Assembly: GCA_035640455.1 (NCBI GenBank)
Contig: DASQWB010000076.1
Span: forward strand, 1-20,015
Direction: 5' to 3'
Source of the DNA: AC-50 sp035640455
GTDB taxonomy: Bacteria > Actinomycetota > Thermoleophilia > Gaiellales > Gaiellaceae
DNA: 20,015 bases
The notes below the pieces were generated by a model. That model did not search any database and was not told where the DNA came from. It worked only from the letters and a program-made list of their open reading frames with translations. Both the position numbers and the translations under genes were made by a program. Below are positions 5,552 through 13,509 of the stretch, piece by piece; within the stretch, counting starts at the first letter, position 1; each line of letters begins with the position of its first letter.

Positions 5552-6664
5552 CTACGGCCTCATGGCTGTGCCGGCCTGGCCGCCGCCAGCATCCCACGCG
5601 AGCCTGACTTGGCAGCCAAGATCGAAAATGGAGAGGTTCTCGAAGGCGTAGAGGTAGCCGCCTGCGAAGAACTGCTGATCCTGCGACAGAGCCATGTTTT
5701 GGAGGCGCGGAGGTATGAGGCGCGGACCTATCTGCCCAAGGAGGTTCGGTGCGCCCGGAGCCGTGAGGTAGCGGCCGAAGAACATCATCAGGAGCTCGGC
5801 GGCCAACGCCGGCGTCCGGCCGCACTGCCCCCGTTGGGCGTCGCAGGCCGTCGTTCCGGCCGGGAGATAGTCCCAGTGGCCGATCTCGTTGAAGATCGCG
5901 CTGTGCTTCGGTAGCGAGACTGCGTTCCAAGTCGCTGAGGAGGGCGCCGGATTCATGTCCACGAGCGCGGCGTCCATCAGCTGGTCGCTGCCCCACATGA
6001 AGAGCTTCGCGATCGGAGCTGCGGCGACATGCGAGATTCCCACGCCGCTGACGCCGCTCATCGACGCGAACGCGCTGATGGCGCCCGGGTTGGTGGCGAC
6101 GAATCGTGCCGCGAGACCGCCGCCGTATGAATGGCCGACGATGCCGGTGATCGGTGCAGGCGCGACGATCGCTCGGTAGGCGGACTCTGTCCGGATCCAG
6201 GTGATGACCTCGCCGAGGACGCTGAGGTCGCCGTCGGCCTGCTGAGGGTCGGTGCCGCCCGCGATCTGGCGCAGCTCCGGAACGACGACGACGTGCCCCC
6301 CGCGGGCGAGCTGAGCCGGAAGGTACTCCCACTTCTTGTAGTGGTCCGGCTCGCCGCACATTCCGTGGACGAACACGATGAGGGGATACCGGCCGCATTC
6401 CTCCTCGAGAGTCGGTGCGGAGAACGGCGACCCCTCCAGGCTCGGGAAGAAGACGCGGCAGCGGTGGCCCCCGAAGATCGGTGACGTAATTGCAAACCGT
6501 CTCCGCACGGCAAGCGTGGCAAGTGTGGCAAGGGCGCGTGGCAAGACGCGCCAGCTCGCCGCGCGCGCGATCAATGCGCGCGGCCGGACACGCGCCGTCT
6601 CGTCGCGTATGCCGTAGAAAACCGGCTCCAGTGCGTTCGGCTGCCACGAGATCGGGCATCCCAT
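5552..6664 (-). CDS. Alpha/beta-hydrolase (dienelactone hydrolase / cutinase-like lipase fold)
   Basis: The 370-residue protein has the catalytic nucleophile elbow GHSYGGG with Ser179, an HG oxyanion motif in LIVFVHGMCGEPDHY (His100-Gly101) and a candidate catalytic His263 in EIGHWDYL; Asp227 in MWGSDQLMD is a plausible acid. This is the pattern of dienelactone hydrolase, chlorophyllase and PET-hydrolase-like esterases. Substrate unknown. No clear signal peptide; there is a moderately hydrophobic arginine-rich region at about 32-55. I chose ATG 6664 because TTGGGA-17-CATACT lies directly before it; an earlier TTG at 6700 is part of that -35 box. The gene is flanked by debris of ECF42 sigma genes on both sides, suggesting it sits at a site of insertion or rearrangement. 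Confidence 0.85.
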   Translation of the reverse strand: MGCPISWQPNALEPVFYGIRDETARVRPRALIARAASWRVLPRALATLATLAVRRRFAITSPIFGGHRCRVFFPSLEGSPFSAPTLEEECGRYPLIVFVHGMCGEPDHYKKWEYLPAQLARGGHVVVVPELRQIAGGTDPQQADGDLSVLGEVITWIRTESAYRAIVAPAPITGIVGHSYGGGLAARFVATNPGAISAFASMSGVSGVGISHVAAAPIAKLFMWGSDQLMDAALVDMNPAPSSATWNAVSLPKHSAIFNEIGHWDYLPAGTTACDAQRGQCGRTPALAAELLMMFFGRYLTAPGAPNLLGQIGPRLIPPRLQNMALSQDQQFFAGGYLYAFENLSIFDLGCQVRLAWDAGGGQAGTAMRP

Positions 6665-6700
6665 CCGAACGAGTATGAGCCTTGGAAGGCAGAGTCCCAA
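6665..6700 (-). promoter_or_regulatory. Promoter of the hydrolase gene, leaderless type
   Basis: Minus strand: TTGGGA (6700-6695), 17 bases, CATACT (6677-6672), then 7 bases to the ATG at 6664. No Shine-Dalgarno is present. Transcription should begin at or just before the start codon. Confidence 0.5.
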
Positions 6701-6706
6701 GCCGCT

Positions 6707-6771
6707 TTAGAGCTCTGCCAGCCGCGGCCGGAGGAAGCGCCGTTCGGCCTCCGAGTGGACGAGCTCGAGCG
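6707..6771 (-). pseudogene. Second ECF42-type sigma factor remnant, extreme C-terminus
   Basis: The minus-strand reading LELVHSEAERRFLRPRLAEL ends in TAA (6709-6707). It matches the terminal AERRFLERRLAEL signature of ECF42-type sigma factors. Only about 21 codons remain; the piece begins immediately after the stop codon of the nitronate monooxygenase-like gene (6774-6772). It is the same region as the end of the longer remnant at 5270-5551 but differs by 8 bases and lacks its frameshift, so it may come from a paralogous gene or an older duplication. Confidence 0.7.
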
Positions 6772-6772
6772 C
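6707..6772. repeat. Direct repeat copy B flanking the hydrolase gene
   Basis: Partner of the repeat at 5270-5336 (about 87% identical), in the same orientation, 1.4 kb apart, with the hydrolase gene between. Similarity stops at the stop codon of the next gene. Confidence 0.8.
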
Positions 6773-7785
6773 TACCGCGTGTCGGCTGCGATCTTCTCGA
6801 CGATCTCGGCAGCGGGCCGCTCTTCGACCAGCGCGTGTGCCTGACCCGCCCAGAGGTTGAAGCCGTCGGCGTCCTCGCGCGCGCGGGCGGCGGCTCTGAC
6901 CGGCGCCGTGACGTAGTGGATGTGCGGGTAGGCAGACGGCGCGGCTGCGCTGTGCTCGAGGAGGAAGCGGTTGACGAGGCCGCGGGCGAGCCTGCCCGTG
7001 AAGGCGCGCGTGAGGGCGGTCGGCGTCTCGGTCGCGAGAGCCGCCTTGTGCGCCGGGTTCGTGCCGGCCTCGGGGGCGCGGAGGAAGGCGGTGCCGAGCT
7101 GTGCCGCGGCGGCGCCGCCGGCGAGAACGGAGGCGACGCCCGCGCCGTCGGCGATGCCGCCGGCGGCGATCAGCGGCAACGGGCTCTCCCGCGCGACGAG
7201 ACGGAGCAGCGGGAGGATGCCGAGCCCCTCCGCGTCGTCCCGGTCGACGAATGACGCGCGGTGACCACCCGCCTCGATCCCCTGGAGCACGAGCGCGTCG
7301 GCTCCTGCGGCCTGTGCTTGCCGCGCCTCATCGACGTCCGTCACTGTCGCCCACACTTCGGAGCCGACGTCCCGGAGCGTGGAGATCACCTCGGGAGCCG
7401 GGCAGCCGAAGGTGAACGAGACAACGGCGACCTTCTCGTCGGCGAGCGTCCGCAGCTTCGCGTCCCAGTCGTCGTCGTCGAAGCGCGGCTCGCCGACGTC
7501 CGCGTCGTAGCGGGCCTCGCTCGCGCGCAGGCGCTCGACGTAGGCGTGCACCGCTTCCGCGTCCACCTCCGGGCTGCCGGTCACGAACACGTTGACGCCG
7601 AACGGCGCCGCCGTCAGCTCGCGTAGCGCGCGGATGTCGTCGCGCATTCGATCAGCCGTGAGGTAGCCGGCACCGAGGAAGCCGAGCCCGCCTGCCTCGC
7701 ACACGGCTGCCGCCAGGGCCGGCGTCGAGGGGCCGCCGGCGAGCGGCGCCAGCACGATCGGATGGCGTAGCTCGGCGAGCGTCAC
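6772..7785 (-). CDS. Nitronate monooxygenase-like FMN enzyme
   Basis: The 337-residue protein has the TIM-barrel of the NMO / 2-nitropropane dioxygenase family. N-terminal PIVLAPLAGGPSTPALAAAV binds FMN; VNVFVTGSP follows; the QGIEAGGHRASF motif carries the catalytic His; PLIAAGGIADG and GAAAAQLGTAFL form the phosphate-binding end. These enzymes oxidise alkyl nitronates such as propionate 3-nitronate, though many homologues act on other substrates. I use the GTG at 7785 because it overlaps the TGA of the upstream gene in a GTGA arrangement; the frame is open far upstream, but only as a shadow. It is thus the second gene of an operon with the cyclase-like gene. An adjoining sigma factor remnant follows its stop codon directly. 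Confidence 0.9.
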   Translation of the reverse strand: MTLAELRHPIVLAPLAGGPSTPALAAAVCEAGGLGFLGAGYLTADRMRDDIRALRELTAAPFGVNVFVTGSPEVDAEAVHAYVERLRASEARYDADVGEPRFDDDDWDAKLRTLADEKVAVVSFTFGCPAPEVISTLRDVGSEVWATVTDVDEARQAQAAGADALVLQGIEAGGHRASFVDRDDAEGLGILPLLRLVARESPLPLIAAGGIADGAGVASVLAGGAAAAQLGTAFLRAPEAGTNPAHKAALATETPTALTRAFTGRLARGLVNRFLLEHSAAAPSAYPHIHYVTAPVRAAARAREDADGFNLWAGQAHALVEERPAAEIVEKIAADTR

Positions 7786-10700
7786 TGCGTCGCGGCGGCG
7801 CGAAGCCGCCACGCCGGCTGCGGACCGTCGAAGCCCTTCAGCTCGAGCTCCTGCTCGACCGCCTCCAGGCCTCGCTCGGCGAGCCAGGGGGCGACCCGCC
7901 GGTGCGCCTCGTCGCTCAGGAGGATCTCTCCGACCCCCGCCGCCGCCTGCAGGCGCGCGGCGAGGTTCGTCGTCGTCCCGAGGACGGACACGTTTCCGCC
8001 GGCGACGGTTCGGCCGACGACGGCGGGGCCGACGGCGATGCCGATTCCGACGCCGAGGTCGAGGAGCGCCGCCTTCCCGCTCAGCGCGAGCGCGGCTTCG
8101 AGCGCCTGCCGCGCGTGGTCGAGCCGCGTCCCGGTCGCGTTGAACGTCGCCATCACGGCGTCGCCCGCGAACTTGTCGACGAAGCCGTGATGGCGGCCGA
8201 CCTCGGCGGCCGCCCAGCGATGGAGCGTCTCGATCCGCTCGGCGAGGTCGGCGGGGGCGGTCGCGGACGTCACCGCACTGAAGCCGCGCACGTCGGCGAA
8301 CATCGACGTCACGAGGCGCTCGCCGGTGCGCACGAGCTCGGGCTCGGCGCCGTCGCGTCCCGAGACCGCCTCCACGAGCTCGGGAACGGCGAGGCCGAGC
8401 TCCCCAGCGACGGCTCGCGCGCGATCGCGGATCAGCAACGCGCTGGCCGCGTCCGCCTCGGCCGCGACCGCGGCGAGCTCGCGCGCGACGTCCTCCCGCG
8501 AGCCCGCCCGCCCCAGAGCCTCCGCCGCGAGCGTCCGCGCGCGCCATTCGACGAGCCGGAAGCCGCGCGCCCCTGCTCCCCGCGCGACGCGCGCGAGGAA
8601 GGGCTGGGCCTCCGCCGCGGCGCCCCTCGCCAGCAGGATCCGGCCCTGCGCCTCGTCCAAGAACGTAGCGCCGACGTCCGTCGGATGCGCTCGTCCGGCA
8701 TCGACGACCGCCTGGGCATCGTCGAGCAGCCCCGCCGCGACGAACGCCTCGACGGCGAGGGCGAGGGTGCCGCGGTACGGCCCGATCCGGTCAGCGTGCC
8801 CGGCGATCTCGCGGGCGAGAGCGACCGCCTCGCCCAGGCGCCCGTCGGCGAGCCGCAGCCGGATCTGCGGCGTCGCGTCGTAGACGAGGTCCTGCAGCTC
8901 GGCGCGCTCGGAGGGAGCGGGTAGCGCCGCCGCGGCCTCCTCGAGCCGCCCGAGCTCCAGCAGGACCTCCGCGAGCTCGACCTTCGTTCGCCACCGAACC
9001 TTCTCGCTGGCCGACGCGAAAGAGCGGTCGGCGCGCTCGATGGCAGCGAGCGCCTCCAGCAGGTCGCCCCTCGCGCGGAGCGCCCAGCTCGCGGCGATCG
9101 CGAGCATGTCGGTCATCACCGCCGGCCCCGGCTCGGACGCGAGCGCCTCGACCCGCTTGCCGACGCCCGGCGTCATCGTGTGCAGGCGGCTCCAGGCGTC
9201 GTTGTAGGCGATGTTGTGCGCGATGAACGAGTACCCGCGGCGGCGCGCCTCGTCGAAGGACTCGTCGAGCAGCTGCATCCCCTCGTCGGCGCGGCTCGTG
9301 TCGAGGAGTGCGAGCGCGACCCACGATTCCGCCCATACGCGCTCGAAGTCCGCGCCGGCTGCGCGCGCGACCTCGACCGCCTTCGTCGCCGTCTCGAGGC
9401 TGCGCGCGTCGTCGAACTCGAACTTGTAGAGGCCCGCGATCCGCATGTACGCGATCGAGAGCTCTGCCGACGGGCCGCGCTCCTCGAGCACGCGCCGTGC
9501 GCGCTCGAACTCCTCGTGCGACCGGTCGGGGCGACTCTGCTCCCAGTGGCAGCGCGCGAGCACGAGCCTGTACCGCGCGGCCTCGAGCTCCTTGCCCGCC
9601 TCCTCGAGGGCCGGGATGCCCTCCTCCAGCACCTCCTCCGCGGCGGCCGTCTTCCCGTCCGTCCAGAGCACCCGCCCCATGTGGCAGAGCAGCCGCGCCC
9701 GCACGAGCGGGTCGCGGACGTGCGGCAGGGCCCGGTCGAGAAGCTCGAGCGCCTCGGCGAACGCGAGCGACGCCTCGGCCTCCTCGGCCGCTTCGACGCA
9801 CGCCGGCACGGCCTCGTCGAAGCGAGCCGCTCCGAGCAGGTGGCGCGCGATCTCGAGTGGGCTCGCGCCGGCTTCGACGAGGACGTCGGCCGCGCGGCCG
9901 TGGATCTGCTGGCGCCGCGGCAGCACGATCTCGTCGGCGACGGCCTCCTGCGTCAGCGCATGCCGCCAGCGGTAGGTCGCGTGGCCGTCCGCGCCGACCT
10001 CCTCGAGGAGCTGCTGCGCAACGCCGACGTCGAGGGCGTCGTGCACCGTCTCCTCGGGCGCGCCGGCGACCGCGACGAGCGTGGCGTAGTCGAACGTCCT
10101 GCCGAGCACGGCGGCTGCTCGGAGGATCTCGATCTCGGCTGGGTCGAGACGTGCGAACCGGAGCAGGATCGTGTCACGAACGGTCTCGGGGATGCGCAGC
10201 TCGCCGAGCGAGCGCGTCTGCCAGCCGTGGCCCGTCCGGACGACGTCGCCGCGGTCGATCGCCTCCTTCAGCATCTCCTCGAGCACGAACGGGTTTCCCT
10301 CCGTTCGCGCGTGCATCAGGTCACGGAGCTCCGGCCCGATCTCCTCGTCGTCGAGGATGGCCGCGATCATCTCGGCGATCTCGCGTCGGTCGAGCGGCGA
10401 CAGCGAGACGAGCTCCGCGAGGCCGGAACGGCGCCACGTCTGCAGGAGCGGCGCCACCGGGTGCCGCCGGTCGAGCTCGTCGCTGCGGTACGTGACGAGC
10501 ACGAGCGAGCGCACGTTCGTCAGCCGGCGGGCGAGGTGGTCGAGCAGCTCGCGCGTCGCCGACTCGGCCCAGTGGACGTCCTCGACGACGAGCAGGAGGC
10601 CGTGCTCGCGCGCGGGCACCGCGAGCAGCGCGACGACGGCCTCGAAGAGGCGAAGCTTCGCCTGCGCCGGGTCACCGAGCGGAGCGGGTAGCTCGGCGCC

Positions 10701-11045
10701 GCCGAGCTGCGGGAAGAGCTGCGCGAGCTCGAGCCGCGCGGCGCCGAGCTACCCGGCCAGGCGCTCGACGTCCTGACGGGACAGGTAGTTGCCGAGCGCC
10801 TCGACGAGCGGAAGGTAGGGGAGCGGAAGCTCGGCCTCGCTGCACGCGCCCCAGAGGACCTCCCAGTCAAGCCGCCGCGCACGCTTCGCGAGCTCGGTCG
10901 CGAGCCTCGTCTTCCCCATCCCGGCCTCGCCGCCGAGGGCGACGAAGCGGCTCTCGCCGCGGTGAGCCGCGAGCAGCGCGTCCTCCAGGAGGAAGAGCTG
11001 CTCGTCCCTTCCCACGAGCGTCGGGCAGAGGACGCGCTGCAGCAT
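7782..11045 (-). pseudogene. AAA-ATPase / TPR / class III nucleotide cyclase protein, interrupted by one TAG
   Basis: Read through one stop, this encodes 1087 residues. Order: Walker A GGEAGMGKT (38-46), an in-frame TAG replacing residue 99 (10751-10749), Walker B LLLVVEDVHWAE (about 150-158), a long TPR-like helical region (about 330-880), then a cyclase domain (about 908-1085). The cyclase keeps both metal aspartates (MFADVRGFS and KFAGDAVMATF) and the Asn/Arg pair in NLAARLQ; Lys in KFAGD fits ATP. Flanking sequence, VERLAG-stop-LGAARLELAQLF, is what homologues show with Glu, so GAG to TAG is the likely change. No other stop or frameshift occurs in 3.2 kb, so this is either a recent mutation or a sequence error. 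If real, a product from an internal start (for example GTG 10619) would lack the P-loop. It is coupled to the NMO-like gene by a 4-base overlap. Confidence 0.85.
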
Positions 11046-11110
11046 GCTTTCGATTCTTCCATTTCACCGCGAAACGGAGTGGTCGCTCCGCTTTCTGGCA
11101 TACTTGGGTC
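11046..11110. promoter_or_regulatory. Divergent control region, cyclase-like gene / tetR-like gene
   Basis: An inverted repeat GAAA(-)CGGAG (11071-11079) / CTCCGCTTTC (11086-11095), with one unpaired base, lies in the middle and may be the TetR operator. CATACT (11099-11104) ends 6 bases before the GTG of the tetR-like gene, with no Shine-Dalgarno. I see no good -35 element for either gene. Confidence 0.45.
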
Positions 11111-11743
11111 GTGACCACGCCGACCCTTCGCAGCGACGCCCGCCGCAACCGCGAGCGGCTCGTCGCGAGCGCCCGCGAGCTCTTTGCCGCCGAGGGCGTC
11201 GACGTCCCGGTCGAGGAGATCACTCGTCACGCGGGCGTCGGGATGGGGACGCTCTACCGCCACTTCCCGACGAAGGAAGACCTGGTCGACGCGGTGCTCG
11301 AGGATGCCTTCGCGGAGCTCGTTCGCCTGGCCGAGGAGGCGGCTGCGGCGGACGACGCCTGGGCCGGCTTCACCGGGTTCCTCGAGCAGGCGCTCACCCG
11401 GCACGCGGCGAACCGCGGGCTCAAGGATGTGCTCGCGAGCGAGCACGGCCGGCAGCGCGCGCAGGCGATGCGCGAGCGGATCCGGCCGCTGCTCCGGCGG
11501 CTGATCGAGCGGGCGCAGGAGCAGGGCGCGCTCCGGCCCGATTTCACGGCGGAGGATCTCCCGCTCGTCTTCTGGACCGCTGGCCGCGTGATCGAGACGA
11601 CGGCCGCCTTCGCGCCGGATCACTGGCGCCGCTACCTCGGCCTCCTGCTCGACGGGCTCCGCGCCGAGGCGGCGAGCCCGCTGCCGGCGCCGCCGCTCAC
11701 CCAGGCTCAGCTCGCGCGAGCGGCGAGGCGGCAGCATGGCTGA
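11111..11743 (+). CDS. TetR-family transcriptional regulator
   Basis: The 210-residue protein has the TetR DNA-binding domain at 10-58: RRNRERLVASARELFAAEGV, the helix-turn-helix VPVEEITRHAGVGMGTLYRHFP, and TKEDLVD. The C-terminal ligand domain ends in FWTAGRVIETTAAFAPDHW, similar to the SbtR-like subgroup. The start GTG (11111) has no ribosome site but a -10-like CATACT 6 bases upstream, pointing to a leaderless transcript. Its end overlaps the start of the following exporter gene by 8 bases, so repressor and exporter are made from one mRNA; by family behaviour it represses this unit and releases on binding the exported compound. The adjacent inverted repeat at 11071-11095 may be its operator. 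Confidence 0.9.
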   Translation: MTTPTLRSDARRNRERLVASARELFAAEGVDVPVEEITRHAGVGMGTLYRHFPTKEDLVDAVLEDAFAELVRLAEEAAAADDAWAGFTGFLEQALTRHAANRGLKDVLASEHGRQRAQAMRERIRPLLRRLIERAQEQGALRPDFTAEDLPLVFWTAGRVIETTAAFAPDHWRRYLGLLLDGLRAEAASPLPAPPLTQAQLARAARRQHG

Positions 11744-13283
11744 GGACGGGCGGCTCGGAGGACGCGCGCTGTGGACGGTCTTCGCCGCGCTGATGCTCGG
11801 CATGTTCCTGGCCGCGCTCGACCAGACGATCGTCTCGACGGCGCTGCCGACGATCGTCGGCGACCTCGGCGGGCTCAACCACCTCTCGTGGGTCGTCACC
11901 TCGTAACTGCTCGCCTCGACCGTCTCGACGCCGCTCTACGGCAAGCTCGGCGACATGGTCGGACGCAAGCCCGTCTTCCTGGCCGCGATCCTGATCTTCC
12001 TCGCCGGCTCGATGCTCGCCGGCCTGTCGCAGTCGCTGGGCGAGCTGATCGGCTTCCGCGCGCTACAAGGGATCGGCGCGGGCGGGCTGATGGTCGGGGC
12101 GCAGGCGATCATCGCCGACATCGTCCCGCCGAGGGAGCGCGGCCGGTACATGGGCCTGATCGGCTCGGTGTTCGCGGTCGCGTCGGTCGCCGGACCGCTG
12201 CTCGGCGGCTTCCTCGTCGACAACCTGTCCTGGCGCTGGGTCTTCTACGTAAACATGCCGGTCGGCGCGCTCGCGATCGCGATCGTGCTCACTCGGCTGC
12301 ACCTCCACACGCCGCCGGTCCGGCACCGGATCGACCTGCTCGGCGCCGCCGTCCTGAGCGGCGGCGTCGCCGCGCTGACCCTGCTCACGACCTGGGGCGG
12401 CACGGAGTACCCGTGGGGCTCGGCGACGATCCTCGGCCTCGGCGTCGTCGGCACCGCGCTGCTGGCGACGTTCGTCTGGTGGGAGACCCGTGCCGCCGAG
12501 CCGATCCTGCCGCTCGGCCTCTTCCGCTCGAGCGTCTTCAGTGTCTCGAACGCGATGGGCTTCACGATCGGGATGGCGATGTTCGGGGCGATCGTGTTCA
12601 TCCCGCTCTACCTGCAGCTCGTCTACGGCGCGAGCCCCACGAGCTCCGGGTTGCGCCTGCTGCCGCTGATGGCAGGCCTGCTCGTGGCGGCGATCGCCTC
12701 CGGCCGTGCGATCAGCCGCATCGGCCGCTACAAGGTCTTCCCGATCGCCGGCACCGCGATCCTCGTCGTCGGCATGTACCTGCTCTCCCGCCTCGATGTG
12801 GGCACCGCGCCGTGGCTCGCGTCCGTATACATGCTCGTCGTCGGGGTCGGCATCGGCCTCGTCATGCAGGTGCTCGTGCTCGTCGTCCAGAACGACGTGC
12901 GCCCGCAGGAGATCGGCGTCGCCACCTCGACCGCGACCTTCTTCCGCTCGGTCGGCGGCTCCTTCGGCGTCGCCATCTTCGGGACGATCTTCGCGAGCAG
13001 GCTCGCCGACCACCTCTCGCGCCTGCCGCGCAGCGTCACCGACCGGCTCGGCAGCGGCGTCCACTTGAACCCCGAGCAGGCGAGGCACCTGCCCGCTGCG
13101 ATCCACGCCGACTTCCTCCAGGCCTTCGCGCACGCGCTCCACGGAGTCTTCCTCTGGGGCGTGGCGATGGCGGCCATCCCGTTCGTCCTCTCCTGGCTCC
13201 TCAGGGAGGTGCCGCTGCGGACGACGCTCGCGCCGGCCGACGAGCGGCTGCTCGCCACCGCGCCTGGGCGTCCTCAGGCCTAG
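11736..13283 (+). pseudogene. DHA2-type MFS exporter gene interrupted by one TAA
   Basis: Read through one stop, this encodes a 515-codon EmrB/QacA-like 14-helix exporter. Helix 1 has LDQTIVSTALPTIVGDL; then WVVTS-stop-LLASTVSTPLYGKLGD. Family members have Tyr at the stop position (WVVTSYLL), so TAC to TAA at 11904-11906 (codon 57) is the likely change. Motif A (YGKLGDMVGRKP), motif C (GSVFAVASVAGPLLGG) and all later helices are intact. A product from the next in-frame ATG (11955) would lack helix 1 and most of helix 2 and would probably not work. ATG 11736 lies within the tetR-like gene, 8 bases before its end. Its stop overlaps the stop of the convergent small gene. The interruption may be real or a sequencing error. 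Confidence 0.85.
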
Positions 13284-13429
13284 CCGGCGACCGGCGTCCT
13301 GACGAAGCGCGTCAACGCGATCGCGAGGCCTACCGCTGCCCAGAGGGCGCGTCGCCACCGGCCCTCCGCAGGTCGGGCAGCGGTACGGCCGGCGCGCGGC
13401 GAGGAGGCGTCGGACAGCGTAATCGCCAT
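13280..13429 (-). CDS. 49-residue single-pass membrane protein
   Basis: ATG at 13429-13427 is preceded by AAGGAG (13442-13437) at 7-base spacing, an ideal ribosome site, which is the main argument that this is a gene. The product has a polar, Ser/Arg-rich N-terminal half (SDASSPRAGRTAARPAEGRW) and a C-terminal hydrophobic helix, RALWAAVGLAIALTRFV, with basic residues on both sides. Its TAG (13282-13280) overlaps the stop of the convergent exporter gene, so the two transcripts may run into each other. No family recognised. Confidence 0.55.
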   Translation of the reverse strand: MAITLSDASSPRAGRTAARPAEGRWRRALWAAVGLAIALTRFVRTPVAG

Positions 13430-13472
13430 CGCGGCACTCCTTCTTCGACCAGCCAGCTCTGCCCGCCTCGGC

Positions 13473-13501
13473 TCGACCTTCGAATTCAACTCAATCACAA
13501 T
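13473..13501 (+). promoter_or_regulatory. Possible promoter of the RraA-like gene
   Basis: TCGACC (13473-13478), 17 bases, CACAAT (13496-13501), then 8 bases to the GTG at 13510. Each box matches 4 of 6 consensus bases. This would give a leaderless mRNA. Confidence 0.3.
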
Positions 13502-13509
13502 GTCGCGCC

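Noticed and set aside
5270..6772. Insertion sequence or transposon carrying the hydrolase
   Set aside because: The flanking repeats are direct, imperfect, and are themselves coding remnants of sigma factor genes. There is no transposase, no terminal inverted repeat and no short target duplication.
9180..10691. Long plus-strand open frames opposite the cyclase-like gene
   Set aside because: Arg/Ala/Glu-rich composition with no recognisable domain. The minus strand carries clear Walker, TPR and cyclase motifs.
10749..11906. Stop-codon recoding (selenocysteine, pyrrolysine or reassigned stop) to explain the two internal stops
   Set aside because: The two stops are different (TAG and TAA), replace different residues (Glu and Tyr by family pattern), and neither site is known to use a special amino acid. 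Both TAG and TAA also end ordinary genes here.
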